A stretch of DNA of 64,000 bases, taken from assembly GCF_027579695.1 (NCBI RefSeq), contig NC_083572.1, forward strand, positions 18,328,421 through 18,392,420, read 5' to 3'. Position 1 is the first letter of the stretch; every line of letters begins with the position of its first letter. The stretch is from Neoarius graeffei. Lineage: Eukaryota > Chordata > Actinopteri > Siluriformes > Ariidae. The translations under genes were made by a program, and so were the position numbers. The notes below the pieces were generated by a model. That model saw only the letters and a program-made list of their open reading frames with translations. It did not search any database and was not told the DNA's origin. Shown in pieces: positions 55,185 to 64,000 of the stretch.

Positions 55185-56649
55185 CAACCCCGATTCCAAA
55201 AAAGTTGGGACAAAGTACAAATTGTAAATAAAAACGGAATAAAATAATTTACAAATCTCAAACTGATATTGTATTCACAATAGAACATAGACAACATATC
55301 AAATGTCGAAAGTGAGACATTTTGAAATTTCATGCCAAATATTGGCTCATTTGAAATTTCATGACAGCAACACATCTCAAAAAAGTTGGGACAGGGGCAA
55401 TAAGAGGCTGGAAAAGTTAAAGGTACAAAAAAGGAACAGCTGGAGGACCAAATTGCAACTCATTAGGTCAATTGGCAATATGCCATTAACATGACTGGGT
55501 ATAAAAAGAGCATCTTGGAGTGGCAGCGGCTCTCAGAAGTAAAGATGGGAAGAGGATCACCAATCCCCCTAATTCTGCACCGACAAATAGTGGAGCAACA
55601 TCAGAAAGGAGTTCGACAGTGTAAAATTGCAAAGAGTTTGAACATATCATCTACAGTGCATATCATCATCAAAACATTCAGAGAATCTGGAAGAATCTCT
55701 GTGCGTAAGGGTCAAGGCCGGCAAACCATACTGGGTGCCCGTGATCTTCGGGCCCTTAGATGGCACTGCATCACATACAGGCATGCTTCTGTATTGGAAA
55801 TCACAAAATGGGCTCAGGAATATTTCCAGAGAACATTATCTGTGAACACAATTCACCGTGCCAGCTAAAACTCTATAGTTCAAAGAAGAAGCCGTATCTA
55901 AACATGATCCAGAAGTGCAGACGTCTTCTCTGGGCCAAGGCTCATTTAAAATGGACTGTGGCAAAGTGGAAAATAGTTCTGTGGTCAGTGGGGTTGCATT
56001 AGTGCGTGTGGCATGGGCAGCTTGCACATCTGGAAAGACACCATCAATGCTGAAAGGTATATCCAGGTTCTAGAGCAACATATGCTCCCATCCAGACGAC
56101 ATCTCTTTCAGGGAAGACCTTGCATTTTCCAACATGACAATGCCAAACCACATACTGCATCAATTACAGCATCATGGCTGTGCGGAAGAAGGGTCCGGGT
56201 ACTGAACTGGCCAGCCTGCAGTCCAGATCTTTCACCAATAGAAAACATTTGGCGCATCATAAAACGGAAGACAAGACAAAAAAGACCTAAGACAGTTGAG
56301 CAACTAGAATCCTACATTAGACAAGAATGGGTTAACATTCCTATCCCTAAACTTGAGCAACTTGTCTCCTCAGTCCCCAGATGTTTACAGACAGTAAAGA
56401 GAAAAGGGGATGTCTCACAGGTGGTAAACATGGCCTTGTCCCAACTTTTTTGAGATGTGTTGTTGTAATGAAATTTAAAAATCACCTAATTTCTCTCTTT
56501 AAATGATACATTTTTCTCAGTTTAAACATTTGATATGTCATCTATGTTCTATTCTGAATAAAATATGGAATTTTGAAACTTCCACATCATTGCATTCCGT
56601 TTTTATTTACAATTTGTACTTTGTCCCAACTTTTTTGGAATCGGGGTTG
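55185..56649 (+). mobile_element. Tc1-like transposon, family F (1465 bp)
   Basis: Ends CAACCCCGATTCCAAAAAAG and the inverse CTTTTTTGGAATCGGGGTTG are perfect, flanked by TA (55183-55184 and 56650-56651). The inner repeat continues with TTGGGACAAAGTACAAATTG. Confidence 0.95.
55545..56453 (+). pseudogene. Tc1-like transposase of family F, frameshift plus central deletion
   Basis: The first frame starts at ATG 55545 (MGRGSPIPLILHRQIVEQH) with HTH blocks (CKIAKSLNISSTVHIII) and ends at a stop near 55868. The adjacent frame carries KKKPYLNMIQKCRRLLWAKA up to LWS and stops near 56000. Sequence for the first catalytic acid and about 40 following residues is absent at 55987-56010. From 56013 the frame is open: GSLHIWKDTINAERYIQVLE, QHDNAKPHTA (second D), SPIENIW (E), to 56453. 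Dead. Confidence 0.92.
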
Positions 56650-56795
56650 TATTTTATACCTCTATGTTGATCATGGTAACTAAGTGTTCCCTTGCTGCCT
56701 AATATATCCCACTCCTTGACAGGTGCCACTGTAATGAGATAATCAAATGTTATGTCACCTGTTAGTGTTTTTAATGTTATGGCTGATCGGTATAT

Positions 56796-57490
56796 GTTCT
56801 ATATGAACAGCTCGGACAGTAGTACTGGCTACAAGGTATAACACAGGTTTATATGAATTAACTTGTAATATGTTGTAGTTTCGCAAGTGCAATCCATAAA
56901 AGGATTGGAAAAAAGTGGTTTCTGTGAGCAGATGGTTATTTATTATTTAGAGACGTAAACTCCCATCTATCCCACCTCTGTTCATGTTTGTACATCCCAT
57001 ACTGTTCAGATATGAATGCAACTAAACAGATATTGCACATTATTATTATATTTTACATCATCATTCTGCATGCCCAATAAGCTGAAAAATACGAGTGTCA
57101 AACTAAGTTGCAAGTATACCAAGATATTTAAGACTAAGGATGCAAGTATAGAGAATTGACCATGAAATTTTGAAATTTCAAATAAACTAAGTTAAATCAT
57201 AAATGTTTAATCAAGTTGTGTGACTATAACTGCTTTCTTATTTTAATTAATGTTTTCTTTCTCACTTTCTGTTTATGCATGAATTTCTGTCTTCTGTGTG
57301 TATATTATAATTTGATAGTTTCAAGTAAACTTTTTAAAATTCATCAATTTGAGAGCTTTGTTTACGAGTTCACAAACATTTTTAGTACAAAACTTAAAGT
57401 TTTCACTGCTTAAACCAGAGTGAAGTAGTCAGATTAGGGGAAAAAAAAATACTGCATGGAATACATTAGATTGTAATAAAATGAAACATT
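56796..57490. other. No feature recognised
   Basis: AT-rich spacer with no coding motif. Confidence 0.35.
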
Positions 57491-57494
57491 ATAA

Positions 57495-58704
57495 CAAGAG
57501 TGCTCCGAGAGCACAATGTCCCCTGCTGGCAACTCTGCCATAACTCTCGTAAAATGCGACTGAATTGAACAAAATTACAATATGCACATTACCGACATAT
57601 AACAAAGAATCCTGTCAAGTTTCATGAAATTCCACCAATACTTGTGAGAGGAGTTGATTTCAGAAAGTGAGTACCCTTCCTGGGACAGACATCACCATTG
57701 CCTCTTTTCCACCAAAGCAGTTCCAGGGCTGGTTCGGGGCCAGTGCTGGTGCACAACTGGTTCAACTTGCGAGCCAGCTGAGAACCAGTTTGCTTTTCCA
57801 TAGCTCGCGGTGCTAAGTGAAGACACGTCATTACGTCACTGTATACGTCAGTTACGTCGCTACGTTTGCATAAACCTTGGCGCGAATATCGAAGCAAAAA
57901 CAAACACGGAAGAAGCAGCAGCAACAACAACAACAATAATAATAATAATGGATGACTTCGCGTTTGTACAGCTGCTGCTTCTCGTCGCTTAAAAATGGCG
58001 ATCTTTTGCGGTCTTGTTATTGTTGTTGGTCTTAACAACTCCGCCCCCCACTGATGTAAGCGGTTCTTTCCTCTGGCCCAGCAGAGAGCTGGTGCTAGCC
58101 TGGAACCGGTTTTTCTGGCCCCAGAGTCAGTTCTTTGTCAGTGGAAACAGAAAACCCGGTTCCAAACTAAGCACTGGCCCCGAACCAGCCCTGGAACTGC
58201 TTTGGTGGAAAAGGGGCACATGACAATCCCCCTTCAGGCCTTTCGGCCAGCGGGGGATAAAAATTGTGAGGGAAGTTGATTTCAGAAAGCAAGCACACCT
58301 TGATGAAATTGCCAAAGTACAAGTTTGTTAATAATCAAGCGTATAACTCTGGTAAAATTTGCCCAAATTAAACTAAATTTAAATATGCACATAACTGTCA
58401 TATTACAAAGCCTTTTGCCAAGTTTGGTGAAATTCCTCCACAAACAGAGAGGAGTTGATTTCAGAAGAACGTACACCCTCATGAAATTGTCAAAAGTACA
58501 AGTTATTTAATCAAGGGTCAAAACTCTGGTAAAATTTTCACAAATGAAATTAAATCGTAATATGCGTATTACCGTCATATAACAAGGCCTTTTGCCAAGC
58601 TTCGAGAAATTCGTACAAAAATTGTGAGAGGAGTTGATGTCAGAAGGCGAGCACACCTTCATGAAATTGTGAAAGTACAAGGTTGTTAATCAAGGGCCGT
58701 AATT
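57495..58704. repeat. Tandem repeat array, period 179 bp, interrupted by a MITE
   Basis: The word GTTGATTTCAGAA (or GTTGATGTCAGAA) recurs at 58275, 58454 and 58633, exactly 179 bp apart, with aligned words CTCTGGTAAAATTT, AACAAGGCCTTTTGCCAAG and CACACCTTCATGAAATTG. An earlier unit carries it at 57653 before the MITE at 57699-58218. At least three units are recognisable. The array stops abruptly at the gypsy LTR. Confidence 0.88.
57699..58218. mobile_element. MITE with TIR TGCCCCTTTTCCACCAAA (copy 2)
   Basis: 520 bp, same family as 50004-50565 in reverse orientation, flanked by CAT on both sides (57696-57698 and 58219-58221). The two copies are alike along their whole length apart from small indels. 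Confidence 0.85.
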
Positions 58705-58710
58705 TACACC

Positions 58711-58946
58711 TGACAGTAATTAACCTGTGTTTGTGTGTCTTCCCAGTAACCGCGTCCTATTTAAGGAGGCAGAGGGAGAGCAGAGGAGAGCTCTTCCGGG
58801 GACAAGAACACAGCGTGTGTGTGTGTGTATTTACCAGAATAAAACGGTGTTGTTATACTGAAAAGTCTGGCAATAAAAGCCGATTCGTACCTGAAGCTTT
58901 GTCCTGCCGTCCTCTGTGCTCCACCCACACCTCAGAGAGCTCTACA
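58711..58946 (+). repeat. 5' LTR, 236 bp
   Basis: Begins TGACAG and ends CTCTACA. Contains CTATTTAAGG (TATA-like, about 58757), a short (TG)n run at 58816 and AATAAAA (about 58840 and 58873). It differs from the 3' LTR by three substitutions and a shorter TG run. Sequence before TGACAG (TACACC) also matches the other LTR, so the true edge may lie a few bases to the left. Confidence 0.88.
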
Positions 58947-58947
58947 G

Positions 58948-58965
58948 TGGTGCCGAAACCTGGGA
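58948..58965 (+). promoter_or_regulatory. Primer-binding site, tRNA-Phe-like
   Basis: TGGTGCCGAAACCTGGGA, one base after the LTR. It matches the complement of the 3' end of vertebrate tRNA-Phe (GGTTTCGGCACCA) over 13 bases. Inference from known tRNA sequence. Confidence 0.8.
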
Positions 58966-58994
58966 GAAAGGTGGAGCACCAACCCCGCAGCCCC

Positions 58995-61319
58995 ATGGAA
59001 TCCTCCCCGTTCACGGACCTGGTCCACGCCCTCGCCACGGCTCAGCAAAGCCAGCACCAGGCGCTCGTCACGCTCTGAAAGGAGCAAGAGCGGTGCTTCA
59101 AAGCCCTGGTGCTGGCCCAGCAGGAAGATCGCGAGGCGTTCCGGCATCTCCTCGCGTCGGCGGGGTCCACCAGCGCCCCAGCCGCGGGCCCGTCTCCCCT
59201 CACCGTGACCAAGATGGGCCCGCAGGACGACCCCGAGGCGTTCCTCACATTGTTCGAACAGGTCGCCGAAGCCTCGGGGTGGCCGATGGAGCAGCGCGCG
59301 GCGCGCCTCCTCCCCCTCCTGACGGGAGAGGCGCAGCTGGCCGCGCTACAGCTCCCCGCCGACCACCGGCTGGCCTACGCGGACCTTCGCCGGGCCGTCC
59401 TCCAGCGCGTGGGGCGCACACCAGAACAACAGCGCCAGCGCTTCCGCGCGCTGCGGTGGGAGGAAGTCGGCCGGCCGTTCGCGTTTCGCCAGCAGCTCCG
59501 TGACGCCTGCTGGCGGTGGCTGAGGGCTGACGATCGCGACGCCGAGGGAATCATCGATCAGGTGGTGCTGGAGCAGTTCATCGCCCGCTTACCAGCCGGA
59601 ACCACGGAGTGGGTCCAGTGCCACCGCCCGGCGTCGCTGGATCAGGCAGTAGGACTGGCGGAGGATCATTTGGCGGCTGTTCCGGCGGCAGGACAGCCGA
59701 CGACGTCTTCTCTTCACTCTTCTCTCTCTCATTCTCCCCTCCCTTCTGTGTCCCGTCCTCACCCCATTCCCCCACCACGGAGGCGGGGGCCGGCTCCACC
59801 CCAGCCGGCCCGCTGCACCCGTGGTGCCCTCCCGTTTCTCCCTTCTGTGTCTGTCTCTCCCCCCCCTCAGGTGAGTGAGCCCCAGAGCACAGGTGCAGAG
59901 GGAAAGCCCGGGCCGGTTTGCTGGCGCTGTGGGGAGCCGGGCCACCTGCAACAACAGTGCGCAGCAATGGAGGTGGGCGCGGTGGTACGGATCCCCGACG
60001 CGCCAGAAGCTGCCCTCGATCGGGCCAGAGCGTATCGCATACCGGTGAGTGTCCAAGGGGCTACATATCAGGCGTTGGTGGATTCTGGTTGCAATCAGAC
60101 CTCGATCCGCCAAAGCCTGGTGCAAGACGAGGCATTGGGGGGAGCACAGGGGGTGAAGGTGTTGTGTGTGCACGGGGATGTTCACAGCTACCCTTTGGTG
60201 TCGGTCCACATATTTTTCAGTGGGGAAAAATCTATAGTGAAGGCGGCGGTTAATCCTCGCCTTACCCACTCTTTAATTTTGGGGACTGATTGGCCGGGAT
60301 TTCGGGGTTTAATGACGTGCCTAGTAAAGCGTGGGTCCTGCCATTTAACAGGGGGAGGTCCCGGTGTCGCTTTGGCTGGAGCTGCTGTCGCAAAGCCGTC
60401 TACGTCATCTCTGCGACAGAGTGAGGAGCCGCCGGCTCCTCCTCTTTCTGTTGGGGAATCCCTCGCGGATTTCCCATTAGAACAATCGCGAGACGAGACT
60501 CTGCGACATGCGTTTGACCAAGTGAGAGTAATCGATGGTCAAACGCTCCAGCCGAACGCCACCCCGTCCTTCCCCTATTTTTCTATTATGAAGGATAGAT
60601 TATACCGAGTGACGCAGGACACTCAGACGAAAGAGCGAGTCACACAGCTGTTAATTCCAAAGAGCCGCCGGGAATTGGTATTTCAGGCGGCTCACTTTAA
60701 TCCCATGGCTGGACACCTAGGGCAGGATAAAACACTAGCCCCGGCCCGATTCTATTGGCCGGGGATTCGCGGCGATGTCCGTAAGTGGTGTACGGCGTGC
60801 CGCGAATGCCAGTTAGTAAATCCAGCGGCCATGCCAAAAGCGCCTTTGCACCCCCTACCATTAATCGAGACCCCGTTCGAAAGAATTGGGATGGATCTCG
60901 TCGGGCCATTAGATCAGTCAACACGAGGGTACCGCTTTATATTGGTTCTGGTGGACTATGCAACGCGATACCCAGAAGCGGTGCCTCTTCGCAATATCTC
61001 AGCACGCAGTATTGCGGAGGCCCTCTTCCACGTCATCTCCCGGGTTGGAATCCCGAAAGAGATTCTGACTGACCAAGGCACCTTGTTTATGTCACGAACA
61101 CTGAGCGAACTGTATGGGCTATTAGGTATTAAGCCGATCCGCACCAGCGTTTATCACCCACAAACGGACGGTTTAGCTGAACGGTTCAATCGCACCCTCA
61201 AGAATATAATTAAAAAATTTGTAAGTGAGGACGCACGTAACTGGGATAAATGGCTCGAACCCTTGTTATTTGCAGTGCGAGAGGTCCCCCAAGCCTCCAC
61301 GGGGTTCTCCCCGTTTTAA
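58995..61319 (+). pseudogene. Gypsy gag, protease and integrase in one frame with two stops
   Basis: The first ATG at 58995 (MESSPFTDLVHALATAQQ) is followed by TGA at 59076 and then an open frame to TAA 61317. Gag: a helical, SCAN-like capsid domain at about 59218-59670 (DDPEAFLTLFEQVAEASGWP and following), then a zinc knuckle CWRCGEPGHLQQQC (about 59920). Protease: ALVDSGCNQTSI (about 60075). Integrase: H-H-C-C finger (HFNPMAGHLG ... CTACREC, about 60690-60810), then the acids D (GMDLVGP), D (LTDQGTLF) and E (LAERFNRTLK). The gene ends early by TAA replacing a sense codon at FSPF, after which the same frame continues to about 61590. SCAN domains of vertebrate transcription factors are known to derive from such a gag. 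Confidence 0.92.
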
Positions 61320-63154
61320 TTGCTATACGGACGTAAGCCGCGCGGCATTTTAGATGTGCTGCGAGAAAATTGGGAGGAGGGACCTTCACAGAGTAAAAAC
61401 GAAATTCAGTACCTTATGGACCTGCGTGCAAAACTCCACACGCTCACCCACCTAACTCAGGAGAATTTGCGGCAGGCCCAGGAACGGCAAGCCCGCCTGT
61501 ACAACAAGGGCACGCGCCTTAGAGAGTTCACTCCGGGAAATAAGGTACTTGTACTGTTGCCCACGTCGAGCTCCAAATTAATCGCCAAGTGGCTAGGACC
61601 CTTAAACTCTGGAACGAGGAGGTCCCCGTGGCGTTGGTGTCGGTAGTTCCGGAGAAGGTGGAGCTGGGGCTGGAGGTTCAAAAAGGGACATTGGCATCAC
61701 GTACCTCTCCGGTCCCCTGTGGAGACCACCTCTCCCCGACCCAACTCACGGAGGTCGCCCAGTTGCAGGCCGAGTTTTCGGATGTGTTCTCGCCCCTGCC
61801 CGGTCGCACTAACCTCATAGAACACCACATAGAGACGCCCCCGGGGGTGGTAGTGCGTAGCCGCCCTTACAGGCTACCCGAACACAAAAAAAAGGTGGTT
61901 CGGGAAGAACTTCAGACCATGCTCGAAATGGGCATCGTCGAGGAGTCCCACAGTGACTGGAGCAGCCCGGTGGTCTTGGTACCCAAGGCCGACGGGTCGG
62001 TCCGGTTCTGTGTGGACTATAGAAAAGTCAACGCGGTGTCTAAATTCGACGCGTACCCAATGCCTCGTATTGACGAGCTGCTCGATCGACTAGGCACGGC
62101 TCGCTTTTACTCAGCACTGGATTTGATGAAGGGATATTGGCAGATCCCCTTGACTCCATTATCCCGGGAGAAAACGGCCTTTTCCACACTGTTCGGCTTA
62201 CACCAATTTGTCACACTTCCTTTTGGGCTGTTTGGGGTGCCCGCTACGTTTCAGCGGCTGATGGACAGGGTCCTCCGGCCCCACGCCACCTATGCGGCCG
62301 CATATCTTGATGACATTATCATTTATAGTAATGACTGGCAGCGGCACCTGCAACACCTGAGGGCCGTCCTTAGGTCGCTGAGGCGGGCGGGTCTCACTGC
62401 CAACCCGAAGAAGTGTGCGATTGGGCGGGTGGAAGTACGGTATCTGGGCTTCCACTTGGGCAACGGGCAGGTGGGTCCCCAAATTAATAAGACAGCAGCG
62501 ATTGCGGCCTGCCCGAGGCCCAAGACCAAAAAGGGGGTGAGACAGTTCCTGGGGCTGGCTGGCTACTATCGTAGGTTTATACCTAATTATTCGGACGTCA
62601 CCAGCCCGCTGACTGACCTCACTAAAAAGGGGGCGCCAGATCTGGTCCAGTGGACGGAGCAGTGCCAGCGGGCTTTCTCTGAGGTAAAGGCTGCACTGTG
62701 TGGGGGGCCACTATTACACTCCCCTGACTTTTCTCTCCCTCTTGTGTTGCAGACCGACACGTCGAACAGAGGGCTGGGGGCGGTGTTGTCCCAGGAGGTG
62801 GAGGGGGAGGACCGCCCCATCCTGTACATAAGTAGGAAGCTGTTGGTGCATGAGGGACGCTACAGCACTATTGAGAAGGAATGCCTGGCGATCAATTGGG
62901 CGGACCTCGCCCTCCGTTACTACCTGCTGGGGCGCCCTTTCACCCTCTGTTCGGACCACGCGCCCCTCCAGTGGCTCCACCGCATGAAAGATGCCAATGC
63001 GCGGATCACCCGTTGGTATCTGGCACTCCAACCCTTCAATTTCAAGGTGGTCCACAGGCCGGGGGGCGCAGATGGTCGTGGCGGACTTCCTCTCCCGTCG
63101 GGGGGGGGGGGGGGGGGGGGAGTTGGCTGCGGGCCGGACGGGCACCCGGCCTGA
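61320..63154 (+). pseudogene. Gypsy integrase end, reverse transcriptase and RNase H
   Basis: The frame after the TAA encodes the integrase C-terminus (LYGRKPRGILDVLREN to KVLVLLPTSSSKLIAKWLGP). There a deletion of about 90 bp with a change of frame joins it, near 61597, to LKLWNEEVPVALVS. RT follows in the new frame: PYRLPEHKKK, VVLVPKADGSVRFCVDYRKV, FYSALDLMKGYWQIPL, the active site AAYLDDIIIYS, then QFLGLAGYYRRFIPNYS. RNase H: LQTDTSNRGLGAVLSQ, STIEKECLAINWA and LCSDHAPLQWL. An extra G near 63062 shifts the last part, and a long G-run at 63101-63120 follows. The acids of both enzymes look intact, but the polyprotein cannot be made. Confidence 0.92.
63101..63120 (+). repeat. G homopolymer, about 20 bp
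   Basis: Lies in the 3' end of the RNase H frame and can cause length error. Together with GCGGTGGGGGTATGTGG and GCGGGGGCGTGG just after, it forms a purine-rich region that could contain the polypurine tract. Confidence 0.8.
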
Positions 63155-63253
63155 GTCGGGCGGTGGGGGTATGTGGCAGCGGGGGCGTGGTCAAGCACCG
63201 GTCTGTGACAGGAGGGTGGAGCCAGGGAAGGTGAGTGGCAGAATCACTACACC

Positions 63254-63511
63254 TGACGGTAATTAACCTGTGTTTGTGTGTCTTCCCAGTAACCGCGCCC
63301 TATTTAAGGAGGCAGAGGGAGAGCAGAGGAGAGCTCTTCCCGGGACAAGAACACAGCGTGTGTGTGTGTGTGTATGTGTGTGTGTGTGTGTGTATTTACC
63401 AGAATAAAACGGTGTTGTTATACTGAAAAGTCTGGCAATAAAAGCCGATTCGTACCTGAAGCTTTGTCCTGCCGTCCTCTGTGCTCCACCCACACCTCAG
63501 AGAGCTCTACA
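63254..63511 (+). repeat. 3' LTR, 258 bp
   Basis: Matches the 5' LTR except for three substitutions and a TG run about 22 bp longer (63357-63392). Bases before it (GGAGCCAGGGAAGG) may still belong to the LTR if its left edge is further upstream. Confidence 0.88.
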
Positions 63512-64000
63512 CTCTCATTTGGTTACATCACAACACTACTACTCATTGTTTACCTGCATTTAGATTAATACATGTAACTTGTATTGTGTACTTAAGTTAC
63601 CGGTATAAGATTATTTAATTTGCTTCAGAATGCGATTGTCTCAGTTCATCTGATTACTTAATTAGCCTTTTACGTTTTATCAATGAAAACGCATGCATGT
63701 ACATACATACACACATATATATATATTGCACAAGTTATAACACCTATCCTGTTTTAATGAGAGTCACATGAGACTGTCAGTTCAATTTCATCTAATTCTC
63801 TAGATGGCTTTGTTCTCTGGCTTTATTTCGTAAGGTGGGGGCCTCCGTGGCCGACGTGCTACTATCGGATTCACTTTCCGATGGTCCGAACTGATACAGT
63901 TCTAAGTGTATAGCAGTAGCATGTACACACTCCAATTTCAGGACTATCACAGTCAGATGTATTACTATCTGAGGAATCCGAAGAATCTCCAATAAACTTG
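63512..64000. other. No gene recognised
   Basis: AT-rich with a short (AT/CATA)n run at 63700-63726. A minus-strand frame at 63792-63992 contains an acidic FGPSESESDSSTS stretch, perhaps the end of a transposon-derived exon, but too little is visible to call. Confidence 0.3.

Larger units (their letters stand above)
55114..56795. mobile_element. Older inverted-repeat element hosting a Tc1
   Basis: The left end AATATACACCAATCAGCTAT and the right end GGCTGATCGGTATATG are inverted partners over about 26 bp with a few mismatches. Its own body is short (about 70 + 145 bp) because the middle was lost before or replaced. The Tc1 at 55185-56649 is inside. Confidence 0.65.
58711..63511 (+). mobile_element. 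Ty3/gypsy LTR retrotransposon of Gmr1-like type (about 4.8 kb)
   Basis: Two LTRs, a primer site, gag, and pol in the order protease, integrase, reverse transcriptase, RNase H. In ordinary Ty3/gypsy elements the integrase is last. The Gmr1 group, described from cod and other deuterostomes, has it before RT, as here. No flanking duplication is visible (ACACC left, CTCTC right), so one side may have been altered by recombination. Confidence 0.9.

Noticed and set aside
59589..60269. 226-codon minus-strand ORF and other antisense ORFs over the gypsy element
   Set aside because: Shadows caused by high GC. The + strand has conserved retroviral-type domains.
63792..63992. Minus-strand ORF with acidic Ser-rich stretch
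   Set aside because: Runs to the window edge, has only low-complexity similarity, and lacks a start context.

Overview
The window looks like euchromatic but repeat-saturated teleost fish DNA. The evidence is many Tc1/mariner copies with terminal inverted repeats, a tRNA-headed SINE present in about 17 copies, L2 LINEs with an (ACTTG)n tail, hAT and PIF/Harbinger-type MITEs, and a Gmr1-like Ty3/gypsy element of the type first described in cod. A siluriform is possible, but nothing in the sequence proves it. I find only one convincing host gene: a single-exon reprimo-family gene (rprm) at 51192-51503 on the + strand, in the most repeat-poor stretch (about 50.95-53.44 kb).

Layout. 0-8 kb: a degraded Tc1, a hAT relic with a BED finger, a SINE carrying a hAT that itself carries a Tc1 (three levels), a second SINE, and a Tc1 with a long open transposase. 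8-16 kb: a fold-back palindrome split by a MITE, a fossil gypsy RT, a Tc1 relic split by a SINE, two antisense L2 tails with SINEs, and a LINE C-terminal zinc-finger relic. 16.3-21.6 kb: a nearly full-length L2 LINE (ORF1 with an SGNH esterase, then a broken ORF2). 22-42 kb: two more Tc1 elements (22.2 and 38.7 kb), five L2 tails, a TTA-flanked Harbinger-type MITE, SINEs and microsatellites. 42-44 kb: inverted-repeat MITEs that fold on each other. 45-49.3 kb: a hAT transposase start (BED finger) split by an intact 988-codon LINE ORF. 49.8-50.95 kb: a second fold-back element, interrupted by a MITE and ending about 240 bp upstream of rprm. 53.8-56.8 kb: an internally deleted Tc1, then another Tc1 nested in an older inverted-repeat element. 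57.5-58.7 kb: 179-bp tandem repeats. 58.7-63.5 kb: a Ty3/gypsy retrotransposon with two near-identical LTRs and pol order PR-IN-RT-RNaseH.

Nothing here acts as an operon. The elements are independent insertions, and their nesting gives relative ages. Many insertion boundaries could be set to the base from target-site duplications: TA for Tc1, 8 bp for hAT, TTA for Harbinger and 10-13 bp for the SINEs. No CRISPR array, rRNA or free-standing tRNA gene was seen.
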